This document shows, one piece after another, positions 15,508-22,370 of a DNA stretch of 49,047 nucleotides. The position numbers and the translations under genes are program-made. Position 1 is the first letter of the stretch; the number at the start of each line of letters is the position of its first letter. The notes below the pieces were generated by a model. It did not search any database. It worked only from the letters and a program-made list of their open reading frames with translations, and was not told the origin of the DNA. The DNA comes from an uncultured Verrucomicrobiota bacterium. GTDB taxonomy: Bacteria; Verrucomicrobiota; Verrucomicrobiia; Limisphaerales; CAIMTB01. The DNA lies in assembly GCA_903844265.1 (NCBI GenBank), contig CAIMTB010000606.1, positions 1-49,047 on the forward strand. The letters are read 5' to 3'.

Positions 15508-18015
15508 TCAGACCTTGGAATCACCAGTCCACTGGCCGATGCGGAAGATCACGAATTCCGCCGGTTTGACGGGTGCGATGCCGATCAGGCAAATGAGCTT
15601 GCCGTTGTCGAGGTCGTTCTGGGTCATCGTGGTGCGATCGCAGCGCACGAAGTAGGCGTCCTCGGGCTTGTCACCCAGCAGCGCCCCGTCCTTCCAGAGG
15701 ACCAGCAGGAAATCCTCGATGGTCTGGCGTATGTTCGCCCAGAGCCGGTTGTTGTTGGGTTCGAACACCGCCCACTGCGTTCCCTTGTCGATGGAATGCT
15801 CGGCGTAGATGAAGAGGCGGCGGACGTTGACGTACTTCCACTCGGGGTCGGAACTCATCGTGCGGGCACCCCAGACGCGGTTTCCACGGCCCTCCAGGAA
15901 CCGGAGGGCGTTGATTCCCTCGGGATTGAGGACCTCCTGTCGTGCCTTGTTGATGTTCGCCTCGAAGCGGGTCAGGCCCCGCACGATCTCGTTCGCCGGC
16001 GCCTTCTGGACGCCGCGCTCGATGTCGCTGCGCGCGTAGATGCCCGTGACGAATCCCGAGGGCGGAAGCAGCAGCTTGCTGGGCGGGGCACCCTGCGCCG
16101 CCCGCTCGGTGGGATCGAGAATCTCAATCCACGGGTGATAGATCGCCGCATACTTGCTGTCGAACTGGCCCCGGAATTGCCGGATCTCCGTCATCGACGA
16201 GTTCTCGGGGCCATCCACCACCGCGATGCGGTAACGACACTTCTCGGCATGGGCGATCAGGAGACCCGTGGCGACCTGAGTCTCCGTCGCGCCCAGGGAG
16301 GCCGCGTCGGGCGCCGCAACAATCGCGATGTCATCGATTTCCCCCAGGTTCTCGAGCCCGGTCGCCTTGATGTTCGGATTGTCCGGGTCCGCCTCCTTGC
16401 CGCTCAGCTGGGCGGCCGTGATCAACGAACCGTCCGTGCCCCCCGTCAGCCGGGTGCCCGTGCCGGTATTGCCCGTCCCTCGCAGCGCGACGAGGAGAAG
16501 CTCGGCCGAGACCACGTTCGGGTCCGCCGCGTTGGTGTCCAGCTCAAGCCAGACGGCGGCGTTCTCGTCCTCGGGATCGTCGGCCTGGAGGATCTTCCCG
16601 ATGTAACGCGTGTCATCCTGATGGACGCCCAGGTTGTCGTGAACGTCGATCCGCTCCGGGTTCACGGTGACGATGGCGCGCAGGGTGATGATCTGGAGGA
16701 AGTCGGAGGTCAGGACCGCCCGGCCGGGGAGAGGCGTGGAGGCGTTGACGAATCTCTGGCGGCCATCCGCATCGACGTGAACGACGTAGAGCGTTGATGC
16801 GCTCGGCGGGTCATTCAGCTTGGGCGGCGCGCCCGTGGCCCCGTGGAGGACCGTGTCGAAGCCCAGCGCGATGGCCGTCGAAGTGGCCTGCACCTGGAGT
16901 TGCGAGGCGATGCCAGCGGTGGGGGAAGTGAGGCGGACGGCGTTGTTTTCGACGGCGGCGATGGCGCCACCGAGACCGTTCAGGACGGCGGCCACCTCGG
17001 CGGCGGTGACGCGATCGATGTTGGCGACGTTCCCCGTGCCCGGGCTTCCGAGCCCGACCGCCTGGCCGGTCGGGACTTGGGCGGTGCTGCCCGCGAGGAT
17101 CTCGAGGCTCGATGAAGTGCCGCGCGTGTCGGAAAGGATGTCGACCTCGGTGCCGTTGACGACCGCGGCCCCGCCGAGCAGGGACGCATTGATCCGTGCC
17201 GCCACCGCTGCGGCGGTGATGTCGGCTGCGGTGAAGGTGATCGTCTGCGTCGCGCCCCCATCGACGCGGATGTCGAGGGTCAGGCCGTTGGTCATGGTGG
17301 CGAAGGCGCCTCCCGCGCCGGCCTTCTGTGCCCGGGTCGCGGTGAAGGTCATGGACGCAGGGACTGCGCCATCCACGGCGAGGAGCAGGGTTTGCAGCGG
17401 TTCGAGGTTGTACGGCCCGGTGCCCGAGAGGACGTTGGCCGAACTGCCCCCGGCGGGAATGATCTCCACAATCGTTCCTGCCCGCGCGCCCCGCGCCTGG
17501 GGACCCCAGGTGCTGCGCGGGTCGGGAACTGCGAACGAGGCGTTCACGTTCTTGGTCCGGAGGAGCCGGGTCTCGATGTGCACGTTCCCGAACGAACCCG
17601 GCCAGCGGGCCCGCCAGCGAGCCCGGCCCGCGCCGACGGCGAGAGTCGGACCCGTCGCGACCCCGGTGCCGTCGGCCGGGAAAAAGACGCGGGACACGTA
17701 GAGCCGCCGGCCGCCGTTTTCGAAGAAGGCCCGGGCCGCGTGGGCGAGGTAGGTGACCCGCTCCTTGCCGCCTTGGAGCAGGGGATCCAGACCGCCGTAG
17801 GTGTGCTCGAACTCAGTGAAGCTCGTGATCAGCCGGGGCTCGGTCCGGATCGGACCCCAGGCGATGCCGCCGTTCAGGTCGAGGTAGGTGTAGGGGATGG
17901 GACCGGACCGAGTCATTCCGGCGAAGCCGGTCGTGCTGGTGGGAACCCCTTCGATGGACTTCGAGCGGAAGCTGACTTCCTCGACGTAGACGCCTGGGGC
18001 TAGGTATTCGGGCAT
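15508..18015 (-). CDS. Tail sheath protein 1, enlarged by an insert domain
   Basis: The N-terminus is a textbook sheath start: YLAPGVYVEEVSFRSKSIEG then VPTSTTGFAGMTRSGPI, followed by AHAARAFFENGGRRLYVSRV. The C-terminal ~250 residues are equally canonical (YAAIYHPWIEILDP, VTGIYARSDIERGVQKAPAN, QWAVFEPNNNRLWANIRQTI, IGIAPVKPAEFVIFRIGQ). At 835 residues it is several hundred longer than a typical sheath. The extra part spans ~205-395 and contains two related modules with a 'T-A-A-E/D-(I/V)-A-A-V/A-A-x-(I/L)-N' helix followed by short strands. Such inserts usually decorate the sheath surface. The gene has the strongest Shine-Dalgarno of the cluster (AAAGGAAA), consistent with a highly expressed major subunit. 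Confidence 0.95.
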   Translation of the reverse strand: MPEYLAPGVYVEEVSFRSKSIEGVPTSTTGFAGMTRSGPIPYTYLDLNGGIAWGPIRTEPRLITSFTEFEHTYGGLDPLLQGGKERVTYLAHAARAFFENGGRRLYVSRVFFPADGTGVATGPTLAVGAGRARWRARWPGSFGNVHIETRLLRTKNVNASFAVPDPRSTWGPQARGARAGTIVEIIPAGGSSANVLSGTGPYNLEPLQTLLLAVDGAVPASMTFTATRAQKAGAGGAFATMTNGLTLDIRVDGGATQTITFTAADITAAAVAARINASLLGGAAVVNGTEVDILSDTRGTSSSLEILAGSTAQVPTGQAVGLGSPGTGNVANIDRVTAAEVAAVLNGLGGAIAAVENNAVRLTSPTAGIASQLQVQATSTAIALGFDTVLHGATGAPPKLNDPPSASTLYVVHVDADGRQRFVNASTPLPGRAVLTSDFLQIITLRAIVTVNPERIDVHDNLGVHQDDTRYIGKILQADDPEDENAAVWLELDTNAADPNVVSAELLLVALRGTGNTGTGTRLTGGTDGSLITAAQLSGKEADPDNPNIKATGLENLGEIDDIAIVAAPDAASLGATETQVATGLLIAHAEKCRYRIAVVDGPENSSMTEIRQFRGQFDSKYAAIYHPWIEILDPTERAAQGAPPSKLLLPPSGFVTGIYARSDIERGVQKAPANEIVRGLTRFEANINKARQEVLNPEGINALRFLEGRGNRVWGARTMSSDPEWKYVNVRRLFIYAEHSIDKGTQWAVFEPNNNRLWANIRQTIEDFLLVLWKDGALLGDKPEDAYFVRCDRTTMTQNDLDNGKLICLIGIAPVKPAEFVIFRIGQWTGDSKV

Positions 18016-18048
18016 GGGATTTCCTTTCTTTCCATTGAGGCTGGTTGT

Positions 18049-18843
18049 TCAGGGAAGGTTGAAGGGCGCCGTCTCACTGTGGATGGCGCCCAAGGGCAGC
18101 GACAGGTTCCGGGCGACGCTCGCGGTGTAGCCGGTCGGGAGATCCTCGCCTGTGGACACCGTGTCGATCCCGGGCTGGTTCGGATCGAGGTTGTCCGCGA
18201 TTTCCTCCGGCAGGTCCCACCACGGATCCAGCGACCGAAGGTCGGGCGTCGATGGCACCGGCGCGATGGCCGGGCCGGTCACGGTGAGCCTGATCGCGAG
18301 CGGATCGTTGAGCTCTGCGACCGGGCTCGCCTGAGGCGAAACCAACAGGAGGAACTCGCCGCGATCGTCGCCTTGCGCGCGACCGACCACGGTTGTAGTC
18401 CCGGGAAGGGTGGCCACGATCCTGGCCCACCGAACCGCTGTGCCGCCCCGTGCGACCCGGCCCCGGACGCCGGTCATCAGCCCGGTCAAGTCGTAGGCCG
18501 CACCCGGAAACAGGTGGGGATGGCGAACCCGCATCCAATGCGGAGCCAGTTCCGCCTGGGCCACGGGCACGATCGGATAACTGATGAGCCGCGGGACGAA
18601 CCTCCGATTGTCCTCGAGGAACCGCAGGCGGACCCGCGCCTTCAGCCTCGGATCATAGAGCAGCGCGTGCAGGCAGGAGGGATGCCGATCCACCTTGGGG
18701 CCTTTCAGGCCGCGGGCCTCTTCGGAGAACACGACGCGGATGGGATGGGCGATGCGCGTCCGGCGCTCGGCGTCCAGGGGCTCCAGCCCGAGGGCAAGCC
18801 GGCGGACGTTTTCGACGAACAGGCTGGGCAGGAACTCGTTCAC
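18049..18843 (-). CDS. Unassigned eCIS operon protein with a carboxypeptidase-regulatory-like beta domain
   Basis: This 264-residue protein has no family I can name with confidence. The first ~110 residues carry an arginine-rich region with a FRLRF/VRLRFLEDNRRFVPR core. Residues ~125-190 read as a single beta-sandwich repeat (GVRGRVARGGTAVRWARIVA, then GRAQGDDRGEFLLLV), as in carboxypeptidase regulatory-like or Ig-like folds. The last ~70 residues are Pro/Asp-rich. The start overlaps the previous stop (ATGA) and the gene lies 33 bases before sheath 1, so it is part of the operon. A sheath-cap, baseplate accessory or particle-surface protein is possible. No signal peptide is seen. Confidence 0.6.
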   Translation of the reverse strand: MNEFLPSLFVENVRRLALGLEPLDAERRTRIAHPIRVVFSEEARGLKGPKVDRHPSCLHALLYDPRLKARVRLRFLEDNRRFVPRLISYPIVPVAQAELAPHWMRVRHPHLFPGAAYDLTGLMTGVRGRVARGGTAVRWARIVATLPGTTTVVGRAQGDDRGEFLLLVSPQASPVAELNDPLAIRLTVTGPAIAPVPSTPDLRSLDPWWDLPEEIADNLDPNQPGIDTVSTGEDLPTGYTASVARNLSLPLGAIHSETAPFNLP

Positions 18844-19436
18844 GGGCGGGACGACGGGGCTTCTCCAACCACAAGGGTCGTGACCGGGCGATCGGGACGT
18901 GCGACGCGGCCGTCAATCCTCAGAACCCGCGCGATGTACGGCACGCTCAGCCGGTAGTCGGCAGGCAGGGAATCAAAGATCCGCATGACCGCCTCCGTGG
19001 TGAGTTCCTCGAGCACCACCTGGATCGATTCATGGGGCGCCCAATCCGCAAGCGGATCCAGCATGGGTCCGGTCAGGATCGGCGTGTCCTCCAGGCACTG
19101 CATCGCCTTCCCCAGGATCCGCAGCTCGAAGTCCGCGTTCTCAGCCCAGGCCGTCAGGAGAATGTGAAGATCAACCACGAGTCGCGATCGTCCGTCCTGG
19201 CTGGCGATCGCGGACCAGGCGGCACGCATGGTCTTGTTGAAGTCGGCACGATAACAGTAGATCGAGAGACCGGGCGTGAGAATGACAGGATTCGTCGCCG
19301 ACGGGTCCAGGTCGTCGGTCCGGACCATCACCGCGCGCGTCTTTTTTCCAGGAACGGGTTCCTCCTGGGAAAAGGCGTGATTCAACACCCGCTCAAGGCT
19401 TCGAGCGGTTGCGGAGATGCCTGCGAAACTGGCCAT
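18840..19436 (-). CDS. DUF4255 / Pvc16-N family protein (tail terminator-like)
   Basis: At 198 residues this has the DUF4255 pattern found in Pvc16/Afp16 proteins: an N-terminal helix pair (ISATARSLERVLNHAFSQE), central strands (PGLSIYCYRADFNKTMRAA, where this family usually has 'Ls..LYrv..n...rn'), LVVDLHILLTAWAENADFEL, and a closing IQVVLEELTTEAVMRIFDSL then YRLSVPYIARVLRI. In Afp and PVC this protein caps the distal tube/sheath end. It is the first structural gene after the regulatory block. It ends in a four-base overlap with the next gene. Confidence 0.88.
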   Translation of the reverse strand: MASFAGISATARSLERVLNHAFSQEEPVPGKKTRAVMVRTDDLDPSATNPVILTPGLSIYCYRADFNKTMRAAWSAIASQDGRSRLVVDLHILLTAWAENADFELRILGKAMQCLEDTPILTGPMLDPLADWAPHESIQVVLEELTTEAVMRIFDSLPADYRLSVPYIARVLRIDGRVARPDRPVTTLVVGEAPSSRP

Positions 19437-19529
19437 GATGGGTTCCGGTTGAAGCGGCCAACGCCGGTCAATGCGACGGGGATCGGGTCAAGGCTCCGCC
19501 CTTGCGCAGAGGCTCCGGCTCCCGCCTCG

Positions 19530-19616
19530 GACGGCTCGGGCCGTCACCTTCAGATCCAGCGTCCTCCAAGTTTTCGATTCTCCGCTGAAACCGGCGACCC
19601 GACGCATGAGTCGCCG
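19530..19616 (-). promoter_or_regulatory. Structured leader between the NusG-like gene and the first structural gene
   Basis: The ~200 untranslated bases 19437-19638 contain two perfect hairpins on the transcribed strand. One has a GACGGC/GCCGTC stem with a four-base loop (19530-19545); the other has CGGCGAC/GTCGCCG arms (19592-19616). Neither has a T-tract, so they are unlikely to be intrinsic terminators. The position, just after an RfaH/NusG-like gene and before a ~19-kb operon, is where an antiterminator loading or pausing site would be expected. That role is inference. Confidence 0.4.
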
Positions 19617-19638
19617 AAAGTTCCCGTCCCTGGCCGCG

Positions 19639-20145
19639 CTACATCGCCTCGGCTGGTTCAAGATCCGCACCGTCCACTTCCATCCGGGCACCCCGGAGCG
19701 CCTCCAGCAGGATGGCCACGCGTCCACGCCCGTCCGTCGCACGTTCCACCCGACCCAGCAAACCCTCAAAGGGCCCCTGCCGCACCACCACAAGGTCCCC
19801 CGGTCGTAGCATGTGACTCTCCAAGTCGATGACACCCTCGGGCCCCGCGTAGGATCGCAGGTCGGCGACCACATCGCTCGGCACGGGTGTCGGGCCGGCT
19901 CCCGTGCCCACGACCCGCACGCAGCCGCGGATCCGGCTCAGCGCCTGAAAGGAAATCGACGGACAGAACCGCACGAAAAAGTAGCAGGGAAACAGGGCGC
20001 GAACGACACGGCGCAGCACACCCGCGACCTTCTGTTCCTCGCGCACCAGCGGCAGGAAAACCTCCACGTCCAGCTGTGCCGCATGTGCCGCCGCGAATTT
20101 TTCCTGACGCGGCCGGCTCTGCACGACGAACCAGTTCGTCTCCAT
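19639..20145 (-). CDS. NusG/RfaH-like transcription antitermination protein
   Basis: The 168-residue protein has an N-terminal NGN domain (NWFVVQSRPRQEKFAAAHAA, VEVFLPLVREEQKVAG, LFPCYFFVRF) and a C-terminal KOW domain (PGDLVVVRQGPFEGLLGRV, VAILLEALRGARMEVD). It is a specialised paralogue rather than housekeeping NusG: it lies alone ahead of the injection-system operon on the same strand. In Serratia, the RfaH-like protein AnfA1 switches on the antifeeding prophage, so positive control of this operon is likely. I chose ATG 20145, which has GAAGGA six bases upstream, over ATG 20166, seven codons earlier. Confidence 0.85.
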   Translation of the reverse strand: METNWFVVQSRPRQEKFAAAHAAQLDVEVFLPLVREEQKVAGVLRRVVRALFPCYFFVRFCPSISFQALSRIRGCVRVVGTGAGPTPVPSDVVADLRSYAGPEGVIDLESHMLRPGDLVVVRQGPFEGLLGRVERATDGRGRVAILLEALRGARMEVDGADLEPAEAM

Positions 20146-20185
20146 GTCCAATCCTTCGCCTCTCATGACCTCATCCTCTGTCCCA

Positions 20186-20530
20186 TCATCCTCGCCGTCC
20201 TCGTGATGTGTTCTGGATCCCGCCGCGGATCCCGCTGTGGATCGCCGGTCGCAGCTTCAGGCACCCTTCCGTCGGCGCCGGCGAAATCTTCTGTCGTGAC
20301 CGCCCTTTCGCCGCGTTGAACCGGTAATGCATCCGTCCGTCCGCCGCCGTTCGCGTCAGCACCCATCCTTGTTGCATCAATCGTTCGAGCGCTGCCTCCG
20401 TCTCCGGCACCCCAGGCTGCGGGGTGATTTCCCGAAGCCACCACTCCGTCACACCCTCCACCGTGTCCTGCGATTCCGGGTGGCGAACCAGATACACCAG
20501 AACGGCATCCGCGATCGCTTCAGGGTTCAT
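20186..20530 (-). CDS. Small winged-helix-like protein at the head of the eCIS operon
   Basis: This 114-residue protein begins with two helices (NPEAIADAVLVYLVRHPESQ, TVEGVTEWWLREI), then TEAALERLMQQGWVLTRTAA and a strand DGRMHYRFN. This helix-helix-recognition helix-wing order suggests a compact winged-helix fold; the last ~40 basic residues look disordered. A GAGGT ribosome-binding site lies seven bases before ATG 20530. The gene starts ~48 bases after the predicted sigma-54 transcription start, making it the first gene of the transcript. Function is unknown; a regulator or assembly checkpoint is possible. No family name can be given. Confidence 0.6.
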   Translation of the reverse strand: MNPEAIADAVLVYLVRHPESQDTVEGVTEWWLREITPQPGVPETEAALERLMQQGWVLTRTAADGRMHYRFNAAKGRSRQKISPAPTEGCLKLRPAIHSGIRGGIQNTSRGRRG

Positions 20531-20588
20531 CCGGGGACCTCAACACAACTTCTCTGGGCGTCCTGACGGCATTCTGACTGGGGAGATC

Positions 20589-20604
20589 AGCAGAAGGCAT
20601 GCCA
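20589..20604 (-). promoter_or_regulatory. Candidate sigma-54 (-24/-12) promoter for the eCIS operon
   Basis: The minus strand reads TGGCATGCCTTCTGCT. Against the consensus TGGCACG-N4-TTGCW it keeps the invariant GG and GC dinucleotides at the exact ten-base separation, with two mismatches at less constrained positions. It lies between the sigma-54 activator gene and the 114-residue protein, predicting initiation near 20578. Confidence 0.62.
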
Positions 20605-20612
20605 TCGCCTGA

Positions 20613-20651
20613 TCCAATGGAAATGATGGGCGCTTCTGGTGTCCATTAGGA
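20613..20651. repeat. Imperfect inverted repeat just upstream of the sigma-54 promoter
   Basis: TCCAATGGA (20613-20621) and TCCATTAGGA (20642-20651) form an inverted repeat with one extra base in the second arm. It lies 9-47 bases upstream of the -24 element. It could be an additional activator or bending-protein site, but the match is short and may be chance. Confidence 0.25.
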
Positions 20652-20738
20652 TGAATTTATCCGAGTCCTTGCCTCCCGCAGCGTTTCCGGGCCGCGAGCG
20701 CGCCCGTTGGACGTCACTTCTCGTGCCCCGGGGGGCTC

Positions 20739-20752
20739 GGACAGTATTGTCC
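20739..20752. promoter_or_regulatory. Palindrome GGACA-GTAT-TGTCC, candidate activator binding site
   Basis: A 5+5 perfect inverted repeat overlaps the stop of the sigma-54 activator gene and is centred ~165 bases upstream of the predicted start. That is the usual distance for enhancer-like sites of bacterial enhancer-binding proteins. No second exact copy was seen nearby, so the assignment is tentative. Confidence 0.35.
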
Positions 20753-22200
20753 TACTCGACGCTTGATTCTGTCCGGGGCTGTTGGGTCTCGGTGGAGTAT
20801 CCCGGGCGGACGGTGATGCCGTGCTTGCGGATGAGTTCCCAGAAGGCGCGCCGGTTCTTTCGGGCGGCGCGGGCGGCGCGGCTGATGTTGCCGTCGTGGG
20901 CGAGGAGGAGTCCTTGGATGTAGGAACGCTCGAATCGGGAGACGGTGCGTGCCTTGAGGACCCGGAAGGAGTCCGTTGCATCGGAGGGGACCTGGGAGGT
21001 CTGGAGTGAGATGTCGTCGGGTTGGATGCGGGAGTGTTCGGCATTGACCGTGGCCCGCTCGACCACGTTTTCCAGTTCGCGAACATTTCCCGGCCAATCG
21101 TGCTGGAACAGCCTTTGGATGGCCTCGGGGGTGAATCCACGGACCGCCTTCCGGTACTGCTCGGCGAAGCGTTCGAGGAAATTACAGGCCAGGGCGGGGA
21201 TGTCCTCGATGCGATCGCGGAGTGGCGGCAGGCGGAGACTGAGGACGTTGAGGCGATAGTAGAGATCCTGGCGGAAGCGTCCGTTCTGGACCGCTGCGCT
21301 CAGGTCGGCGTTGGAAGCGGCGATGATCCGGATGTCGGCCCGGTGAAGTCTGGGGGAACCCACAGGACGGAACTCCCGCGTTTGGAGGAACCGCAGAAGC
21401 TTGACCTGCGAGGCGAGCGGCAGGCAGTCGACTTCGTCGAGGAACAGCGTGCCTCCGTCTGCCGATTGGACGATGCCTTCGGCCGAGCCGGTGGCTCCCG
21501 TGTAGGCTCCGGCCACGTGACCGAACAGCTCGTTCTCAACAAGCTCAAGGGGGATGGCTCCGCAGTTGACCGGCGCGAACGGCTTGTTGCCGCGCAGGCC
21601 GAGGTGATGGATCGAGCGGGCGCAGAGTTCCTTGCCCGTCCCGGTCTCCCCCAGGATCAGGACGCTTGCGTCGCATTGCGCTATGCGAGGAATACGCGCG
21701 ATTTCGGCGAGGAACGACGGACTGCTCCCGATCATCGGTATCGACGGAGCCCCTCCCACGCCGGCGCTGTTCGCCCTCCGGGTCCGCGGCGATTCAAACT
21801 TGAGCCGGGGAACCCTTGCCGCCACTTCCGCGGCGGAAATAGGCGCGAGGGCGAAATCCGCGGCGCCCCTGCAAATCCAGTCACTGAACTCGAGGGGTTT
21901 CAGGCCGAGGCCGACGACGAAGACCGGGACGAGGCACCCCTCCTGTCGGAGTGTTGCGAAAAATGCGATGGCCTTCTCTTGATTGGCCGCGGACACACAG
22001 AAAACGAGCGCGTCCGCATCGTGGCAGGACGAGCAGAATCGTGACGGGCCGCCTGGATGGCCGTCCACCCCAAGGTCGGGGGGGGTCAGGACGGCGAGTT
22101 CGTGTCCGGGGCCCACCCCGTCGAGCCAGGCTCGGGTGAACTCCAACGACAACTGAAGCGTCGGGCAGAAATCGAGAATCAGAAGGTTGGAGGGCTCCAT
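20752..22200 (-). CDS. Sigma-54-dependent activator (NtrC family) with degenerate receiver domain
   Basis: This 482-residue enhancer-binding protein has a receiver-like domain at ~1-130, an AAA+ domain at ~155-385 and a Fis-type helix-turn-helix at ~425-462 (DGNISRAARAARKNRRAFWE). In the AAA+ domain the Walker A is GETGTGKE (184-191), the sigma-54 contact loop is GAYTGA (231-236, a known variant of GAFTGA), Walker B is GGTLFLDEVD (249-258), and DWPGNVRELENV closes it. The receiver has a single acidic residue in its first loop (LLILDFCP) and no aspartate at the phosphorylation position (DALVFCVSA), so a phosphorelay is unlikely. It is upstream of, and co-oriented with, the injection-system operon and is its probable activator. 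Confidence 0.92.
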   Translation of the reverse strand: MEPSNLLILDFCPTLQLSLEFTRAWLDGVGPGHELAVLTPPDLGVDGHPGGPSRFCSSCHDADALVFCVSAANQEKAIAFFATLRQEGCLVPVFVVGLGLKPLEFSDWICRGAADFALAPISAAEVAARVPRLKFESPRTRRANSAGVGGAPSIPMIGSSPSFLAEIARIPRIAQCDASVLILGETGTGKELCARSIHHLGLRGNKPFAPVNCGAIPLELVENELFGHVAGAYTGATGSAEGIVQSADGGTLFLDEVDCLPLASQVKLLRFLQTREFRPVGSPRLHRADIRIIAASNADLSAAVQNGRFRQDLYYRLNVLSLRLPPLRDRIEDIPALACNFLERFAEQYRKAVRGFTPEAIQRLFQHDWPGNVRELENVVERATVNAEHSRIQPDDISLQTSQVPSDATDSFRVLKARTVSRFERSYIQGLLLAHDGNISRAARAARKNRRAFWELIRKHGITVRPGYSTETQQPRTESSVE

Positions 22201-22289
22201 GAATTCTCAGCGGAGGCTGGGAGGTCCACGCTGCCATTAAAGCGTAACATGGCAAGGAGCTTATTTATTGATGGCGATGAAGGGGGGCA

Positions 22290-22306
22290 TCCCTGAAATA
22301 CAGGGA
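22290..22306. promoter_or_regulatory. Inverted repeat TCCCTG-AAATA-CAGGGA in the divergent intergenic region
   Basis: A perfect 6+6 inverted repeat with a five-base A/T spacer sits in the 170-base gap between the activator gene and the RecD2 gene. It is a plausible operator for either gene. No clear -35/-10 pair could be fixed beside it. Confidence 0.35.
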
Positions 22307-22315
22307 CGGGTCTTT
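22302..22315 (+). repeat. Short dispersed motif, copy 1 (AGGGACGGGTCTTT)
   Basis: This 14-base motif matches 24682-24695 at 13 of 14 positions and 36040-36053 (opposite strand) at about 11 of 14. The first two copies flank the RecD2 gene in the same orientation. Such GGGAC-GGTCTTT motifs may be remnants of REP-like elements; this is inference. Confidence 0.4.
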
Positions 22316-22370
22316 CATTGTCCGAGTTGTCGGTAGCAGGGCGGCCTCTCCGAGGGCGCCGCGCCTGGGT

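Noticed and set aside
1-20604. Prophage
   Set aside because: Only tail-type genes occur. No capsid, portal, terminase, holin/endolysin, integrase or attachment repeats were seen, and gene order fits eCIS.
1-20604. Type VI secretion system
   Set aside because: No TssJ/L/M membrane complex or TssK. Sheath, DUF4255, gpJ-like and tape-measure types are those of eCIS, and the ATPase N-terminus does not look like ClpV.
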